Assembly (NCBI GenBank): GCA_934183255.1
Contig: CAKPSD010000001.1
Coordinates: forward strand, 310,001-374,000
DNA from: an uncultured Bacilli bacterium
Lineage (GTDB): Bacteria; Bacillota_I; Bacilli_A; RFN20; DUOF01
Direction of reading: 5' to 3'
Length of the DNA stretch: 64,000 bases
Program-made: the position numbers and the translations under genes
The notes under the pieces: model-generated
Seen by the model: only the letters and a program-made list of their open reading frames with translations
Told to the model about the DNA's origin: nothing
Databases searched by the model: none
Part shown: positions 1 through 9,909 of the stretch, piece after piece
How the letters are laid out: each line of letters starts with the position of its first letter
How positions within the stretch are numbered: position 1 is the first letter of the stretch

Positions 1-1588
1 AGAATAGTCCTATAAGCATTATTTTTATATATGTTATAATAGAGTTATTTTCAATTAACAAGAATAATAAAATACCAAATATAGCAAATGATCCTAAAAA
101 GGCAATAACAGTTGATTTGCTTTCGTTAGGATTATTTTCATCTCCTCCAATTGTTGCATATAATTCAGTTTGAGGATTCATAACATCTAATTCTGCACTA
201 TAAAACAAATGAGCAAAATAAATAAACATTGCTGCTAATATTAAAACTAATGATTTAGAAACTCCAATAGGAGTATTTTTTATTAATACAATTAATGTTG
301 CAATAAATGAAGCAACCATAAATAATGTATTAAAAATAAGTTTTGATAGTAACAAAGGTTGATACTTTGATGGTTGTACTTTTATTAAATAACTACTCCT
401 TCCATCTCTAGAGAAAGCACTAGCAGCATAATAATTACTAGTTAAGGCTATAAGTAAAATAATTAAAACATTAAATGCTATCGCCATATTGTTTCCTAAA
501 ATTCTTGTATTCATTGCTGCAAACATTTTATTTAGGAAAAATATTAAAACTGGCATTGATATCAATAAACCAATGTTTGTAAATAATCTTTCTGGTTGTC
601 TAAAGTTAAGTAACATTTCTGTTCTTATAGAAGAAAACTTTTTGTTTGTTACGACATTATTTTTAGATTTTACTTTTTCTTTTCTATATTCAAAAGGTTT
701 ACTAGCCATCTTGTAAAATAAAGGTTTTACTATTAACATGCCTATTACAAATAACGCTACTAAAGTTAATAATAAATATAAGAAAGTTAGCATTGTAGGT
801 CCTGTAAATAATTTATTTGTTAAATTAACTCTAACACCTACTATCATTAATACTAATTTATAAAATATGTTAAACTTAACTATAAAATTATTTAAAAAAT
901 CTTGTATCTTCCAAAATGTAGTACCCCATGTTCCTATTAAATCAATATTAGATGGAATGACCGCTATTATTTTTACAACAATGTATGTTAAGGATCCAAT
1001 AAGAATAACTAAAGATGCTATTTGAAGTCTCTTATATTGTCTAAACATATTATAAAACAGCATAGTTGGTATAGATAAAATTGCTCCTAATAATACAGGT
1101 ACCATTGAGATAAATACAAAGCATACTATTAACCACAAATAATATATAAAACTAAAGCCATTTATCATTCCAAATGCAATAAACATAGGAACCATAAAAG
1201 AAAAGTTTCTTAAAACTTCATATATATAGAATACTATTAGTTTAGATAAGTAAACCTGTATTGCTGTACAAGGTAGTGTTAATAATACTGGATTATCATA
1301 TGAATAATACATATTTTTGGTTAAAGACATTGTTGCAGATATTATTGAAATAATTAACATTACTACAAATACTACTGTTATAACACTTGTAGGTATTATA
1401 TTTATTAATGAAAATAAGCCTAAGTATCTACATAAAAATAATAATCCAAAGCATAATGCCACAATAAGAGCAAATCTTAATATGCCAAAAATAGCATTAA
1501 ACAAAACATTTTTACTTATAAAACTTTTACCTTTTAAATCAAGTTTTTCTTTTAACTGCATTATAACTAAAGTCATTAAAGCTTTCAT
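1..1588 (-). CDS. ABC transporter permease, large multi-span (partial, runs off left edge)
   Basis: An open frame begins with ATG at 1588 and is still open at base 1, so the C-terminus is missing. About 529 residues are present, starting MKALMTLVIMQLKEKLDLKG. Many hydrophobic segments are visible (for example around residues 35-60, 70-90, 105-150 and 175-200), separated by short polar loops. It starts within the TAATG overlap with the upstream gene, whose C-terminal half is an ABC ATPase, so translation is probably coupled and this is very likely the membrane partner of that ATPase. The size and the ATPase next door resemble large ABC-2 type exporters of Firmicutes. The substrate is unknown. 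Confidence 0.75.
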   Translation of the reverse strand, partial: MKALMTLVIMQLKEKLDLKGKSFISKNVLFNAIFGILRFALIVALCFGLLFLCRYLGLFSLINIIPTSVITVVFVVMLIISIISATMSLTKNMYYSYDNPVLLTLPCTAIQVYLSKLIVFYIYEVLRNFSFMVPMFIAFGMINGFSFIYYLWLIVCFVFISMVPVLLGAILSIPTMLFYNMFRQYKRLQIASLVILIGSLTYIVVKIIAVIPSNIDLIGTWGTTFWKIQDFLNNFIVKFNIFYKLVLMIVGVRVNLTNKLFTGPTMLTFLYLLLTLVALFVIGMLIVKPLFYKMASKPFEYRKEKVKSKNNVVTNKKFSSIRTEMLLNFRQPERLFTNIGLLISMPVLIFFLNKMFAAMNTRILGNNMAIAFNVLIILLIALTSNYYAASAFSRDGRSSYLIKVQPSKYQPLLLSKLIFNTLFMVASFIATLIVLIKNTPIGVSKSLVLILAAMFIYFAHLFYSAELDVMNPQTELYATIGGDENNPNESKSTVIAFLGSFAIFGILLFLLIENNSIITYIKIMLIGLF

Positions 1589-3807
1589 TATTCTTCACCT
1601 TTAACTTCTTTAGATTCTTCATCTTGATTTATATTTTGTAAATAGAAATCTTCTAAATTTATATGCTTTTTATCTAAATCTTTAACCTTAACATCACACA
1701 AAATAGTTCCCTTTTTAATAATTGCTATTCTATCGCATATTTTTTCTACTACATCAATAATATGAGAAGAGAAAAACACAATATTTCCTTCTTTTGCGTG
1801 CTCTTTCATACATTCTTTAACTTCATAAATACTAGTTGGATCTAGCCCCGTTAAAGGTTCATCTAGTATCCATACTTTTGGATTATGCACTAAAGCAGCC
1901 ATAATAGCAATTTTTTGTTTCATACCATGAGAATATGTTTTCATCTGATTATCAAATGCAGTTTGCAAATTAAAGTTTGTAACATACTTATTAATTCTTT
2001 CATCTCTATCTTCCTTACTTACTTCATATAAGTCTGCTATATAGTTAATATATTCTCTACCTGTTAAATTCTCATATAAAGCATAGTGATCAGGTACAAA
2101 ACCTATTTCTTTTTTTGCTTGAACAGATTGTCTTTGAACATCATATCCACATACCTCTATACTTCCACTAGTAATAGTTTGTATACCTACAATACTTTTT
2201 ATTATTGTAGATTTTCCTGCACCATTAGGGCCTAAAAATCCAAATATTTCTCCTCCATTTACTTTAAATGAAGCGTCTTTAACAGAATAATGTTTATTAA
2301 TACCATATTTTTTAGAGAATTTCTTTAACTCTAAACATGGTTCACTATTTCCACTCATAGGTTCATTTTCATTCCTTCCTTGCATTAGAAATGCTAATTC
2401 TCTTTTCATTCTTCTATATTCTTTTTCTTTTAATCTTCTATCTTCACTTAAATCCCACATTTGGAATAACTGTTCATATAAGAACCACATTGCAAGTGAT
2501 ATAAAAATATAAACTGTAAAGAATAAAGATTGATAGACTGGATAAAATGTTAAGGTTAAATCTTTTACTTTAAAGCTAACTACATAATCTCTAGTACGCC
2601 TTGCCCAGTCTCCTAGTTTATCTACAATGAAATCACTATTTAGGAAAAAGAAATCTACATTTCCATAGTTACTAAACCAAGCATTTATTACTAGAATAAA
2701 TATAAAGTAAATTAAGAAAGCTATCATTGAATATATCCATTGCTTTAGTTTTGGCCTTTTAAACATTCCAAGTGCTACTACTAAAACAGGCATAAAGAAA
2801 GCACTAAAGTGATTTATCCAGAATAAAATGCTAGATGAACTTAAAACATTTAAATCATCTCCTGTATTTGGCATTGCCATAGCAAGAAATGCTCCCATTA
2901 CATTAATGAAAAATGTAAAATAGAATAATCTATTTAATTTAAATATTAAACATATAGGCACTATATACATAGCAGTATGGCATAAGTGTATAGGCCAATC
3001 TATTGGGGATTTAACATGCTCAAAATTAAATCTAAGCATAAAACTCCATAAAACTGCTAAAGATAAATAAATTAAAGAGAATCTTCTAACCTCTTCACTT
3101 TTATCTTTTAAACCATAATATATACCTACAGGAATAATAATACTCAAATAAAGCATTAGCCTGTGTTCTGGAGAAAATGATTTAAATTCTAAAGATTCAT
3201 TTTTTGCATATCCAAATAATCCTTGTACCATATAGCAAGGCATAATTGCTATTAATATAGGAATTATAGATAAAAGCATGTTCTTTATTTCTATTTTATC
3301 TACTTTAAAATAATCTTTTCTAACAAATAAGGCACCAACATATGATATAGAAATAATAATTTCTAATGACATCAGCAATGTTCTAAAATCAAATCCATTA
3401 AAAGCATCTAATCCTGATATTGATTTAGCATATATAAAGAAAAATATATAATCTAAAATTAATATAGGAAAAGCAAAAAATTTAAGTAAGTTTTGTATGT
3501 TTTTAATTTTAAAAAATGAATTAAGTGTAATAAGTAAAATACTAGCATAAGAAAACCATACAAGTAGTAATCCTATAATAGTAAATCCCACTTTACTTCC
3601 AAATGGAGAGTACATATTGAGACCTCTTACAGTATCAATTGCACTATCTCCATAGATGTATCTAGTAACTGCTATTACAAATAAAGTAACAGAAACTATT
3701 TTTAAAATTAAATCTTTTTTATTATTACATTTTTTTAATAAGAAATATAATCCAACAGAACCACCAATACTCATTAAAAAGATTAATACATAATATAAAA
3801 CTAGCAA
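1588..3807 (-). CDS. YwaF/TIGR02206-like integral membrane domain fused to an ABC ATPase
   Basis: This 739-residue protein has two parts. Residues 1 to about 440 are a polytopic membrane region. Its part around residues 215-390 (HRLMLY..., WPIHLCHTAMY, MPNTGD, INHFSAFF) resembles the TIGR02206/YwaF membrane family, which is normally a stand-alone protein of about 230 residues. Residues about 489-720 are a complete ABC ATPase with Walker A GPNGAGKST, signature YSHGMKQK, Walker B VWILDEPLTGLD and a switch histidine in SSHII. The first codon is TTG at 3807, preceded by AAAGGA; an ATG twelve codons in is an alternative start. It follows a lipoprotein gene by 31 bases and overlaps the permease gene at TAATG, so the three look like one transport operon. 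Fusion of this membrane family to an ATPase is unusual. Confidence 0.8.
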   Translation of the reverse strand: MLVLYYVLIFLMSIGGSVGLYFLLKKCNNKKDLILKIVSVTLFVIAVTRYIYGDSAIDTVRGLNMYSPFGSKVGFTIIGLLLVWFSYASILLITLNSFFKIKNIQNLLKFFAFPILILDYIFFFIYAKSISGLDAFNGFDFRTLLMSLEIIISISYVGALFVRKDYFKVDKIEIKNMLLSIIPILIAIMPCYMVQGLFGYAKNESLEFKSFSPEHRLMLYLSIIIPVGIYYGLKDKSEEVRRFSLIYLSLAVLWSFMLRFNFEHVKSPIDWPIHLCHTAMYIVPICLIFKLNRLFYFTFFINVMGAFLAMAMPNTGDDLNVLSSSSILFWINHFSAFFMPVLVVALGMFKRPKLKQWIYSMIAFLIYFIFILVINAWFSNYGNVDFFFLNSDFIVDKLGDWARRTRDYVVSFKVKDLTLTFYPVYQSLFFTVYIFISLAMWFLYEQLFQMWDLSEDRRLKEKEYRRMKRELAFLMQGRNENEPMSGNSEPCLELKKFSKKYGINKHYSVKDASFKVNGGEIFGFLGPNGAGKSTIIKSIVGIQTITSGSIEVCGYDVQRQSVQAKKEIGFVPDHYALYENLTGREYINYIADLYEVSKEDRDERINKYVTNFNLQTAFDNQMKTYSHGMKQKIAIMAALVHNPKVWILDEPLTGLDPTSIYEVKECMKEHAKEGNIVFFSSHIIDVVEKICDRIAIIKKGTILCDVKVKDLDKKHINLEDFYLQNINQDEESKEVKGEE

Positions 3808-3838
3808 ATGTATCAGATCCTTTCTTTATGTGTAAAAA

Positions 3839-5911
3839 CTAATTATGGAAATATCCTAAAGATATTCCTATACCTTGGTAGTATAGCCCTATATAATCTC
3901 CTGCACTTAGTGCTGCTTCTTTTTGTGCATTATTTAAGCTCTTTAAATATAACTGTTGATTACCAGTTGCTACAGTTTCAATGTAATCATTTTCAGCATA
4001 GAAATTTTGTAACAAGAAATTTACATTATCAGGACTAACAATGTATCCAAGGCCACCTTCAGCAGTTTTGAATACAGGTGCTTTATTTTCTGTAACATTA
4101 AGAATTAAATTAGTATCTGCATTTTCATTTTTCATTAAATTAACAACTTCTTTACTACCTACAACTACTTTTCCTTGGGCTCCTTGTCCTCCAAGTCCCA
4201 TACCATTTGTCATATTTATAGCAATTATATTCATTTTATCTACACCATTTTCAGTTTTAACAAATGATCCATTATTACCAAATGTAGCATTAAGTTTTTT
4301 AATGTTTGCTGCTATATCAGTTAATCCTAGTTTTACAAACCATGCTTCAGTTCCAGCAACATAGCTTTCAATAATAGTTTTTTCATCAACTACAACATTA
4401 GGAATACTATTAGTCCCACATGTATAGCAATCTGATTTATTTGGATCAATATGTTGAAGAATCATTGCTGGTCCACCAGCTCTTTTTAATTCACTATTAG
4501 TTATTGTTAAATCATTGCCTCCCCAAGAGAAAATTAGTCCTTGATATGCATCATACGATTTTACATGATTAAGATTTAAATTAGCTCCATAAAATTCCAT
4601 ATAACTATTAATGTAGAAAGTTTTAATTATCATATTATCAAACACTACTTTATGTCCATGAGCTTTATTCATTATTAATCCACCAAAGCCTTCTTCACTA
4701 TCTACTCTATTAGCATTTCCGATTAAAGATAAGTTTTCAAATGAAGCCACACTATTTTTACTATATGTAGCTACTTGCTCTTCTTCCATATATGTTTTAA
4801 ATACCGAAGAGTGACTAACGCCATCACTAGCAGTTTCAGTATCAACTAAAGGTAATTTACTAAAATCAATTGTAAAATAGTTGCCATAAATTTTGAACTC
4901 TCCGCCTAAAGCAACTTTATGAGTATATAAATCTAGATAATCTCTTAAATGATTGTTTAATACAAAAGCTGAAGGTAAATCATTAGTTGTAACTTCTAAA
5001 TCATTATGTAAAACTAATCCCTTTAAATCAGCTGGTTTAGTAATATTAGCATTAGCTAGAAAGGTAGTCCATTCTAAGTTTAAATCAATATTGCTACTAT
5101 CATCATAGTTGTTCATTAAGCCTAACTCTTTTGCATTAGTAACATTATATCCATCTACTACTTTAAATTCTAAAGATAAAGTCCATTGTTCAACTTCTAA
5201 TAATTGTTCTTCATTTAGATAATAAGGTCTAACCTCTAGTTTAAATTGTTTACCAATTGCATCTTCTGTAAAATCATAACTAGAATTCATATCATCTATT
5301 GTTACATAAGTTGCAACATTTTCTTCACTAACTAATTCATAGTTATTATCACTGTTTAACAAATATATTTTTGATATACTTCTATATTTATTAATAGTCA
5401 TTAAATCATCATTATCATCTAGTGCTGTTAAATTAGGGAAGAAAACAAATGGATTGTCATCTCCTACGACATAAATATTATCTCTAACATAAAACTCTGT
5501 TTCTTTGTTTTCTTGAACACTAGTGTTATTGTTTCTATTAACTATAGATTGTGGTAACTCAATACCATTTAAAGTGTAATATTCATCTTCATTATTAGTT
5601 ACCTTTAATGTTACTTCAATACTCTTAGTATCATAAGTTATAGTTACTTTATGATTACCAATTGTAGCAGTAGAGAATTCACTTATAGTTAGTTTATCCT
5701 TTCCTACTTCTTCAGTTGTATTATCATTATACGAAACAATTACTTTTAAATCATCAAATGAATATTCTGCATTTTGCAAATACATATATTGAAGAGTTCC
5801 TTCTTTTATTTTTAAACTTAATATTTTTCTGTCTCCACATGCAGTAATCACACAAAGTAACATTACTAGCATAGTAAAGAAACCTGCTATTCTCTTTATT
5901 TTACTTTTCAT
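3839..5911 (-). CDS. Large lipoprotein with Ig-like and beta-helix-like regions
   Basis: The protein is 690 residues. I chose the ATG at 5911 because GGGAGGA lies seven bases upstream and because it gives a normal lipoprotein signal: KSKIKR, a hydrophobic stretch, then VITAC as lipobox. Residues about 20-105 resemble a bacterial Ig-like (Big_3) domain, with the pattern YNDNTTEEV followed by IGNHKVTITY. The middle (about 300-480) has short repeating beta-type segments such as FENLSLIG, VVFDNMIIK, LNLNHVKSY and LTITNSELK, which suggest a right-handed beta-helix. It is probably anchored on the outer face of the membrane. It is the first gene of the operon with the YwaF-ABC fusion and permease. 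Its ligand is unknown, and I infer a surface-binding or substrate-capture role. Confidence 0.75.
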   Translation of the reverse strand: MKSKIKRIAGFFTMLVMLLCVITACGDRKILSLKIKEGTLQYMYLQNAEYSFDDLKVIVSYNDNTTEEVGKDKLTISEFSTATIGNHKVTITYDTKSIEVTLKVTNNEDEYYTLNGIELPQSIVNRNNNTSVQENKETEFYVRDNIYVVGDDNPFVFFPNLTALDDNDDLMTINKYRSISKIYLLNSDNNYELVSEENVATYVTIDDMNSSYDFTEDAIGKQFKLEVRPYYLNEEQLLEVEQWTLSLEFKVVDGYNVTNAKELGLMNNYDDSSNIDLNLEWTTFLANANITKPADLKGLVLHNDLEVTTNDLPSAFVLNNHLRDYLDLYTHKVALGGEFKIYGNYFTIDFSKLPLVDTETASDGVSHSSVFKTYMEEEQVATYSKNSVASFENLSLIGNANRVDSEEGFGGLIMNKAHGHKVVFDNMIIKTFYINSYMEFYGANLNLNHVKSYDAYQGLIFSWGGNDLTITNSELKRAGGPAMILQHIDPNKSDCYTCGTNSIPNVVVDEKTIIESYVAGTEAWFVKLGLTDIAANIKKLNATFGNNGSFVKTENGVDKMNIIAINMTNGMGLGGQGAQGKVVVGSKEVVNLMKNENADTNLILNVTENKAPVFKTAEGGLGYIVSPDNVNFLLQNFYAENDYIETVATGNQQLYLKSLNNAQKEAALSAGDYIGLYYQGIGISLGYFHN

Positions 5912-5957
5912 TACAATTCCTCCCTTAGACAATTTTATATAAAGAGTGAGCTATAAT

Positions 5958-6350
5958 TTATTCTCGCAAAGAAGCCTGTTTATTAGAATACAAAAAAGGA
6001 TTAGAGTTGTCTAATCTATCAAACGCATAATTTATAATTAGTTGTATTTGAACACTAAAACTATTATTTTTAAAATTATCGTTAATTTCTGACAATAGTG
6101 AACAATTTTTTCTAATCACTTCTACAATAGTTGTAATAACAAAATATATTAATCCGGAATTAATAAATATTGGACACATTCCATTAATACTATTTAATGG
6201 TTCTTTGAAATTTATTTGTGATAAAAACTCTGTATTGATATTATAGTTAAAAAAAGGAACTTTAAACATAATATATTGAAGGAACGATATAAAAAATAAA
6301 AGCGCTAACTTTTTATAATTAAAAAACTTATAAGTAAATTTAGTAATCAT
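5958..6350 (-). CDS. Small membrane protein, unrecognised
   Basis: This 130-residue protein begins with ATG at 6350 behind a good AAAGGAGGAAA ribosome binding site, which supports it as real. Hydrophobic segments lie near residues 15-30 and 58-82, with a polar C-terminal third. No family is recognised. It lies on the same strand upstream of the lipoprotein gene at 5911, 46 bases away, so it may be cotranscribed with the ABC operon. It resembles small accessory membrane proteins, but no function can be assigned. Confidence 0.6.
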   Translation of the reverse strand: MITKFTYKFFNYKKLALLFFISFLQYIMFKVPFFNYNINTEFLSQINFKEPLNSINGMCPIFINSGLIYFVITTIVEVIRKNCSLLSEINDNFKNNSFSVQIQLIINYAFDRLDNSNPFLYSNKQASLRE

Positions 6351-6443
6351 ATATTTTCCTCCTTTAACAAGAATATTTTATCATATTTTGTCAAAAATAA
6401 ATACATATCCAATTTAAAACAAAGTTTTATACTGTGGAAAAGC

Positions 6444-6473
6444 AAAAAAAGTGGAGTATTCTCCACCTTTTTT
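6444..6473 (-). terminator. Rho-independent terminator after tyrS
   Basis: The stem GTGGAG (6451-6456) and CTCCAC (6461-6466) closes a four-base loop. It is flanked by seven A and six T, so on the minus strand it ends in a T run. It begins six bases after the tyrS stop codon. Confidence 0.85.
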
Positions 6474-6478
6474 ATTTC

Positions 6479-7702
6479 TTATAGAAATAAAACTTTCAAA
6501 AAGTTTTTCTTTCCTTTTTTTACCAATATATAGTTTTCTGTTAGTGTTTCACGTGACACAGAATAGTTAATATCTGTTATTTTCTGGTCATTTACACATA
6601 AACCTCCCTGTTGAATAAGTCTTCTTGCTTCAGACTTAGATTGAATGAAATTTGTCTTAACAACTAAATCCATAATATTAATTCCATTATCTAGTTCACT
6701 AGCTTCTAACTTTGCTTCAGGCACATTATCTAAGTTTACTCCACCACTAAATAAAGCTTTGCAAGCTTCTACTACTTTATCAGCTTCTTCTTTACCATGT
6801 ACTAATTCAGTTAAGTGATATGCTAATATTTCTTTCTTTTCATTAATTCTGCTAGCATCCCATTTTTCCATTTCTTCAATTTGTTCAATAGGAATAAACG
6901 TTAAAAGTTTAAAACATTTCATAACATCTGCATCATCAACGTTTCTCCAATATTGATAAAAATCAAATGGACTTGTCTTTTTAGGATCTAACCATACTGC
7001 TCCATTAGCAGTTTTTCCCATTTTTTTACCTTCACTATTTAAAAGTAAAGTTATAGTCATCGCATATGCATCCTTACCAGTTTTCTTACGAATTAATTCA
7101 GTTCCACCAAGCATATTACTCCATTGGTCATCTCCACCAAATTGCATATTACAGCCATAGTGTTCATGTAAGTAATAGAAATCATAAGATTGCATGATCA
7201 TATAGTTAAATTCAAAGAAACTTAATCCTCTTTCCATTCTTTGTTTATAGCATTCTGCCCTTAACATATTGTTAACAGAAAAGCATGGTCCTACTTCTCT
7301 TAGTAAGTCTATATATTTTAAATCTAATAGCCAATCTGCATTATTAACAACTATTGCTTTATCTTCACCAAACTCTATAAATTTACTTATTTGTTTTAAA
7401 AAGCACTCACAATTATGCTTAATAGTTTCTGGCCCCATCATAGCTCTCATATCTGTTCTGCCTGATGGATCTCCAATAAATCCTGTGCCTCCACCCAATA
7501 ATACAACTGGCTTATTGCCTGCCATTTGTAGTCTCTTCATTAAGCATAAAGCCATAAAGTGACCTACATGTAATGAATCAGCAGTAGGGTCAAATCCAAT
7601 ATAAAATTTTGCTCCTCCTGTATTTACTAAATTTCTAATTTCTTTTTCATCAGTTACTTGTGCTATTAACCCTCTTCTTTGTAACTCTTCATAAATTTCC
7701 AT
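6479..7702 (-). CDS. tyrS: Tyrosyl-tRNA synthetase
   Basis: This class I enzyme charges tRNA-Tyr with tyrosine in the cytoplasm. The 407-residue length is typical of the bacterial family. The HIGH signature is HVGH at residues 45-48, the KMSKS loop appears as KMGKT near residue 230, and the tyrosine and ATP site motifs GFDPTADSLHVG and FGGDDQWSN are intact. The C-terminal 60 residues form an S4 RNA-binding domain (FIQSKSEARRLIQQGG). The start at 7702 has a GGAGGAAA site. A complete T-box leader with a UAC specifier lies immediately upstream, and a terminator follows the stop, so this is a single-gene, tyrosine-starvation-controlled unit. Confidence 0.97.
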   Translation of the reverse strand: MEIYEELQRRGLIAQVTDEKEIRNLVNTGGAKFYIGFDPTADSLHVGHFMALCLMKRLQMAGNKPVVLLGGGTGFIGDPSGRTDMRAMMGPETIKHNCECFLKQISKFIEFGEDKAIVVNNADWLLDLKYIDLLREVGPCFSVNNMLRAECYKQRMERGLSFFEFNYMIMQSYDFYYLHEHYGCNMQFGGDDQWSNMLGGTELIRKKTGKDAYAMTITLLLNSEGKKMGKTANGAVWLDPKKTSPFDFYQYWRNVDDADVMKCFKLLTFIPIEQIEEMEKWDASRINEKKEILAYHLTELVHGKEEADKVVEACKALFSGGVNLDNVPEAKLEASELDNGINIMDLVVKTNFIQSKSEARRLIQQGGLCVNDQKITDINYSVSRETLTENYILVKKGKKNFLKVLFL

Positions 7703-7720
7703 ATTTTTTCCTCCTTAAAT

Positions 7721-7945
7721 AAAAAAATTCCTATTTATAAAAATAGGAACTCAATAGTATATATCAAGCGGTACCATCCTAATTCATAGAATTTCTATGC
7801 CCTTAATTAGTAATATAACGTTTACAACTCGTCTTTACTTTTCATAAAGAACTCCAGGGTGTATTTCAATAAGCTTTTTATTAGTTTTCACCAACCACTA
7901 ACTCTCTATAAAAAACAACTTATTTACTTATTCCTTTCATCGTTT
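7721..7945 (-). promoter_or_regulatory. Tyrosine T-box leader of tyrS
   Basis: Read on the minus strand, the leader contains the invariant T-box GGATGGTACCGC (7768-7779), which pairs with the uncharged tRNA acceptor end. Upstream is a Stem I region with the AGAGAG and GGTTGGTGAAAAC-type elements. A UAC codon sits in the context GAAATACACC, with its complement at 7861-7863, and this matches the tyrosine specifier loop. The leader ends in a terminator whose stem is TTCCTATTT with AAATAGGAA (7728-7749), followed by seven T. Uncharged tRNA-Tyr should stabilise the antiterminator and turn tyrS on. A possible promoter, TTGATT and TAAATT 17 bases apart, lies just upstream at 7950-7980. Confidence 0.93.
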
Positions 7946-7985
7946 TTTATAATTTATCATAATTAGAAATATAAATCAATATTTA

Positions 7986-8861
7986 TCATTTTTTCTTATG
8001 TTTTTTAGTTCTTTTTATATTATCTTCTTTAATATAATTACTCTTATAAAAATCAACATCTTCTAGTAAAGCATTAATATATTTTTTATTTTTTAAATCT
8101 TCTTTTAAAAGTTCAGAACATTTTATTTTATAAATTTGTTCTTGTGTTAATAATCTTAATGAATAATAATTTGAATCAATTATATTTATACTATATGATT
8201 CTCTTTGAATTGTGCTATAGTATTCTAAAAAATCTTTAACAAAAGATACTTCTTTATGTTCTATTTTAAGAAAATCACAAATTTTCTTGTTTTGAGAAAT
8301 AAGATATAACCTTTTAGTTGTTTCATGTAAAGTAGCAAATTCACTTTCTAATTTATTAAATCTATCTTCACTTAAATAATTTAAAAATTTTTTATACATT
8401 TTATTTATTTCTAATTTATATAATTCATAGTTTTTTCTTTCATCTTCATCTAGCATATCTAAATTTGTTTTACAAAATTGCATAGAAAACTTATTATACA
8501 TCGCACGTATATTTTCTTTTAAAAAGATGTACTCATCTAAATTTATGTTTTTATTTTCTTTTAAATATTTTACTAATTTAAAAACTTGTTCATAATCATT
8601 ATTAAATTTGCTAATAGATTTAAGTTCATAAACATATCTTCCATTACTTGTATCCCTGTATAGGATATATGGAAGAAGATATTTATTTAATCCTAAGTTC
8701 TTACTTTTTGAAAGTTCATATACTTCTTTAAAACTTCCTGATTTAGATAAAGCACTTATAGTTTCATTTCTTAAGTTAATAACTTCTTTTATTGTTTCAT
8801 TATTAGCAATATGTTTTTCTAATAAATTAAGTTGGTCTATTAAATCTTCTAATCTTTTCAT
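7986..8861 (-). CDS. Unrecognised helical cytoplasmic protein
   Basis: The protein is 291 residues and ends in a lysine-rich tail (RTKKHKKK). It is rich in Lys, Glu, Leu and Asn with alternating charged and hydrophobic residues, so it is predicted to be mostly helical and soluble, without signal peptide or membrane segment. Its start lies two bases after the stop of the upstream gene, so the two form an operon and may act together. No known domain is recognised. The partner gene is equally charged and helical, so a structural or regulatory complex is possible but unproven. Confidence 0.6.
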   Translation of the reverse strand: MKRLEDLIDQLNLLEKHIANNETIKEVINLRNETISALSKSGSFKEVYELSKSKNLGLNKYLLPYILYRDTSNGRYVYELKSISKFNNDYEQVFKLVKYLKENKNINLDEYIFLKENIRAMYNKFSMQFCKTNLDMLDEDERKNYELYKLEINKMYKKFLNYLSEDRFNKLESEFATLHETTKRLYLISQNKKICDFLKIEHKEVSFVKDFLEYYSTIQRESYSINIIDSNYYSLRLLTQEQIYKIKCSELLKEDLKNKKYINALLEDVDFYKSNYIKEDNIKRTKKHKKK

Positions 8862-8863
8862 TT

Positions 8864-9775
8864 TTAATAATTATACTTTCTTAATAAAGATTTATTTTGT
8901 AGCATTTGTTCTCTTGAAAGTTTCTTTTCTTTCATTATTTTATTTACTAAAGCTTTTCTTTCGGCCATAGTCATATTTGCTTTCTTATCTACCATTACTT
9001 TTCTAACCATGCCTTTTTCCATCATTTGTTTTAACATGTCTTCTAGGTTATTTTCCTTAACATCTTTTTCCGATACTAAATATCCTCCCTTAACAAAACT
9101 ATTTTCAAACTCTAAATTATCATTTGTACTAAAGCCTATATTGCCAGCAATACCTAATCTTTGATTAATTTTTGAATTAAACTTTTCTAGTCCATTCTTT
9201 CTTTCATCAAGATCCATATCTTCATAATCTTCACACATTTTTTCAAAAGTTCTCTCGCCAACTGAAGCAATAAGACCATCCATATTTAAATCAATCGCTT
9301 CATTAAATGTTTCAAACATTGCGTCTATTTCTTCATCAGTAAGTTCTTCTTCTTTTTCTTCATCTAATCCATTTTCTTTTAGCATTTCGTTTAAGTTATC
9401 ATTTAACATATTAAATTCATCTTGAGTTAGCTTATTTTTTTCTAAAGCTTCTTCTAATTGTTTTTTAGCTTTTTTAGCATCTTTTTTCATTTTAAAAATA
9501 TTTTTAGGTATAAACTCTAATTCACCATTTTCATTTGTTTTAGTTTTAAATGGAAAATACACACTTGATTTAATATTTGCCTTTTTTAGCAAATCCATAA
9601 TATCATCTTTTTCATTTTCTATTATATTAAAGCTTTTCTTTAATTCATCACGCGCAAGCACTACTTGAGTTTTTTTCTTTTCCTCTTCTTTTGAGATTTT
9701 TTGTGCAATTAAAATAGATTCTTTTGTAGAATCCCATAAAGATCCCATTTCTATTACTTTTGGCATGCTACTCAT
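8864..9775 (-). CDS. Unrecognised acidic/coiled-coil cytoplasmic protein
   Basis: The protein is 303 residues. I chose the ATG at 9775 (MSSMPKV) because AGGTG lies six bases upstream; a GTG three codons earlier overlaps that site and is less likely. The sequence is highly charged, with long Lys/Glu helices (residues about 25-60 and 95-140) and an acidic run around EKEEELTDEEIDAMFE near residue 145. The C-terminus is basic with repeated Met-containing helices (MMEKGMVRKVM, ERKALVNKIM). There is no signal peptide and no recognised family. It is the first gene of a two-gene unit with the 291-residue protein downstream. Confidence 0.6.
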   Translation of the reverse strand: MSSMPKVIEMGSLWDSTKESILIAQKISKEEEKKKTQVVLARDELKKSFNIIENEKDDIMDLLKKANIKSSVYFPFKTKTNENGELEFIPKNIFKMKKDAKKAKKQLEEALEKNKLTQDEFNMLNDNLNEMLKENGLDEEKEEELTDEEIDAMFETFNEAIDLNMDGLIASVGERTFEKMCEDYEDMDLDERKNGLEKFNSKINQRLGIAGNIGFSTNDNLEFENSFVKGGYLVSEKDVKENNLEDMLKQMMEKGMVRKVMVDKKANMTMAERKALVNKIMKEKKLSREQMLQNKSLLRKYNY

Positions 9776-9845
9776 AACAATCACCTACTTAATATTATTA
9801 TAAATAATTTTATGTTAAACAACAAGCATAAAAACAATTTGTAAC

Positions 9846-9879
9846 AAAAAAAGGATTAAGAATTTATTTTCTTAACCCT
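9846..9879 (-). terminator. Rho-independent terminator
   Basis: On the minus strand, GGGTTAAGAA and TTCTTAATCC pair around a six-base loop and are followed by seven T. It lies about 30 bases after the stop of the coiled-coil membrane protein gene at 9910. Confidence 0.85.
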
Positions 9880-9909
9880 AATATATAAAGACGATGTTTA
9901 CTTTTTTCT

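Noticed and set aside
489..716. 75-codon plus-strand frame opposite the ABC permease
   Set aside because: Antisense shadow of a long, clearly coding minus-strand gene; no ribosome site.
1317..1604. 95-codon plus-strand frame
   Set aside because: Lies wholly antisense to the start of the permease gene and has no family features.
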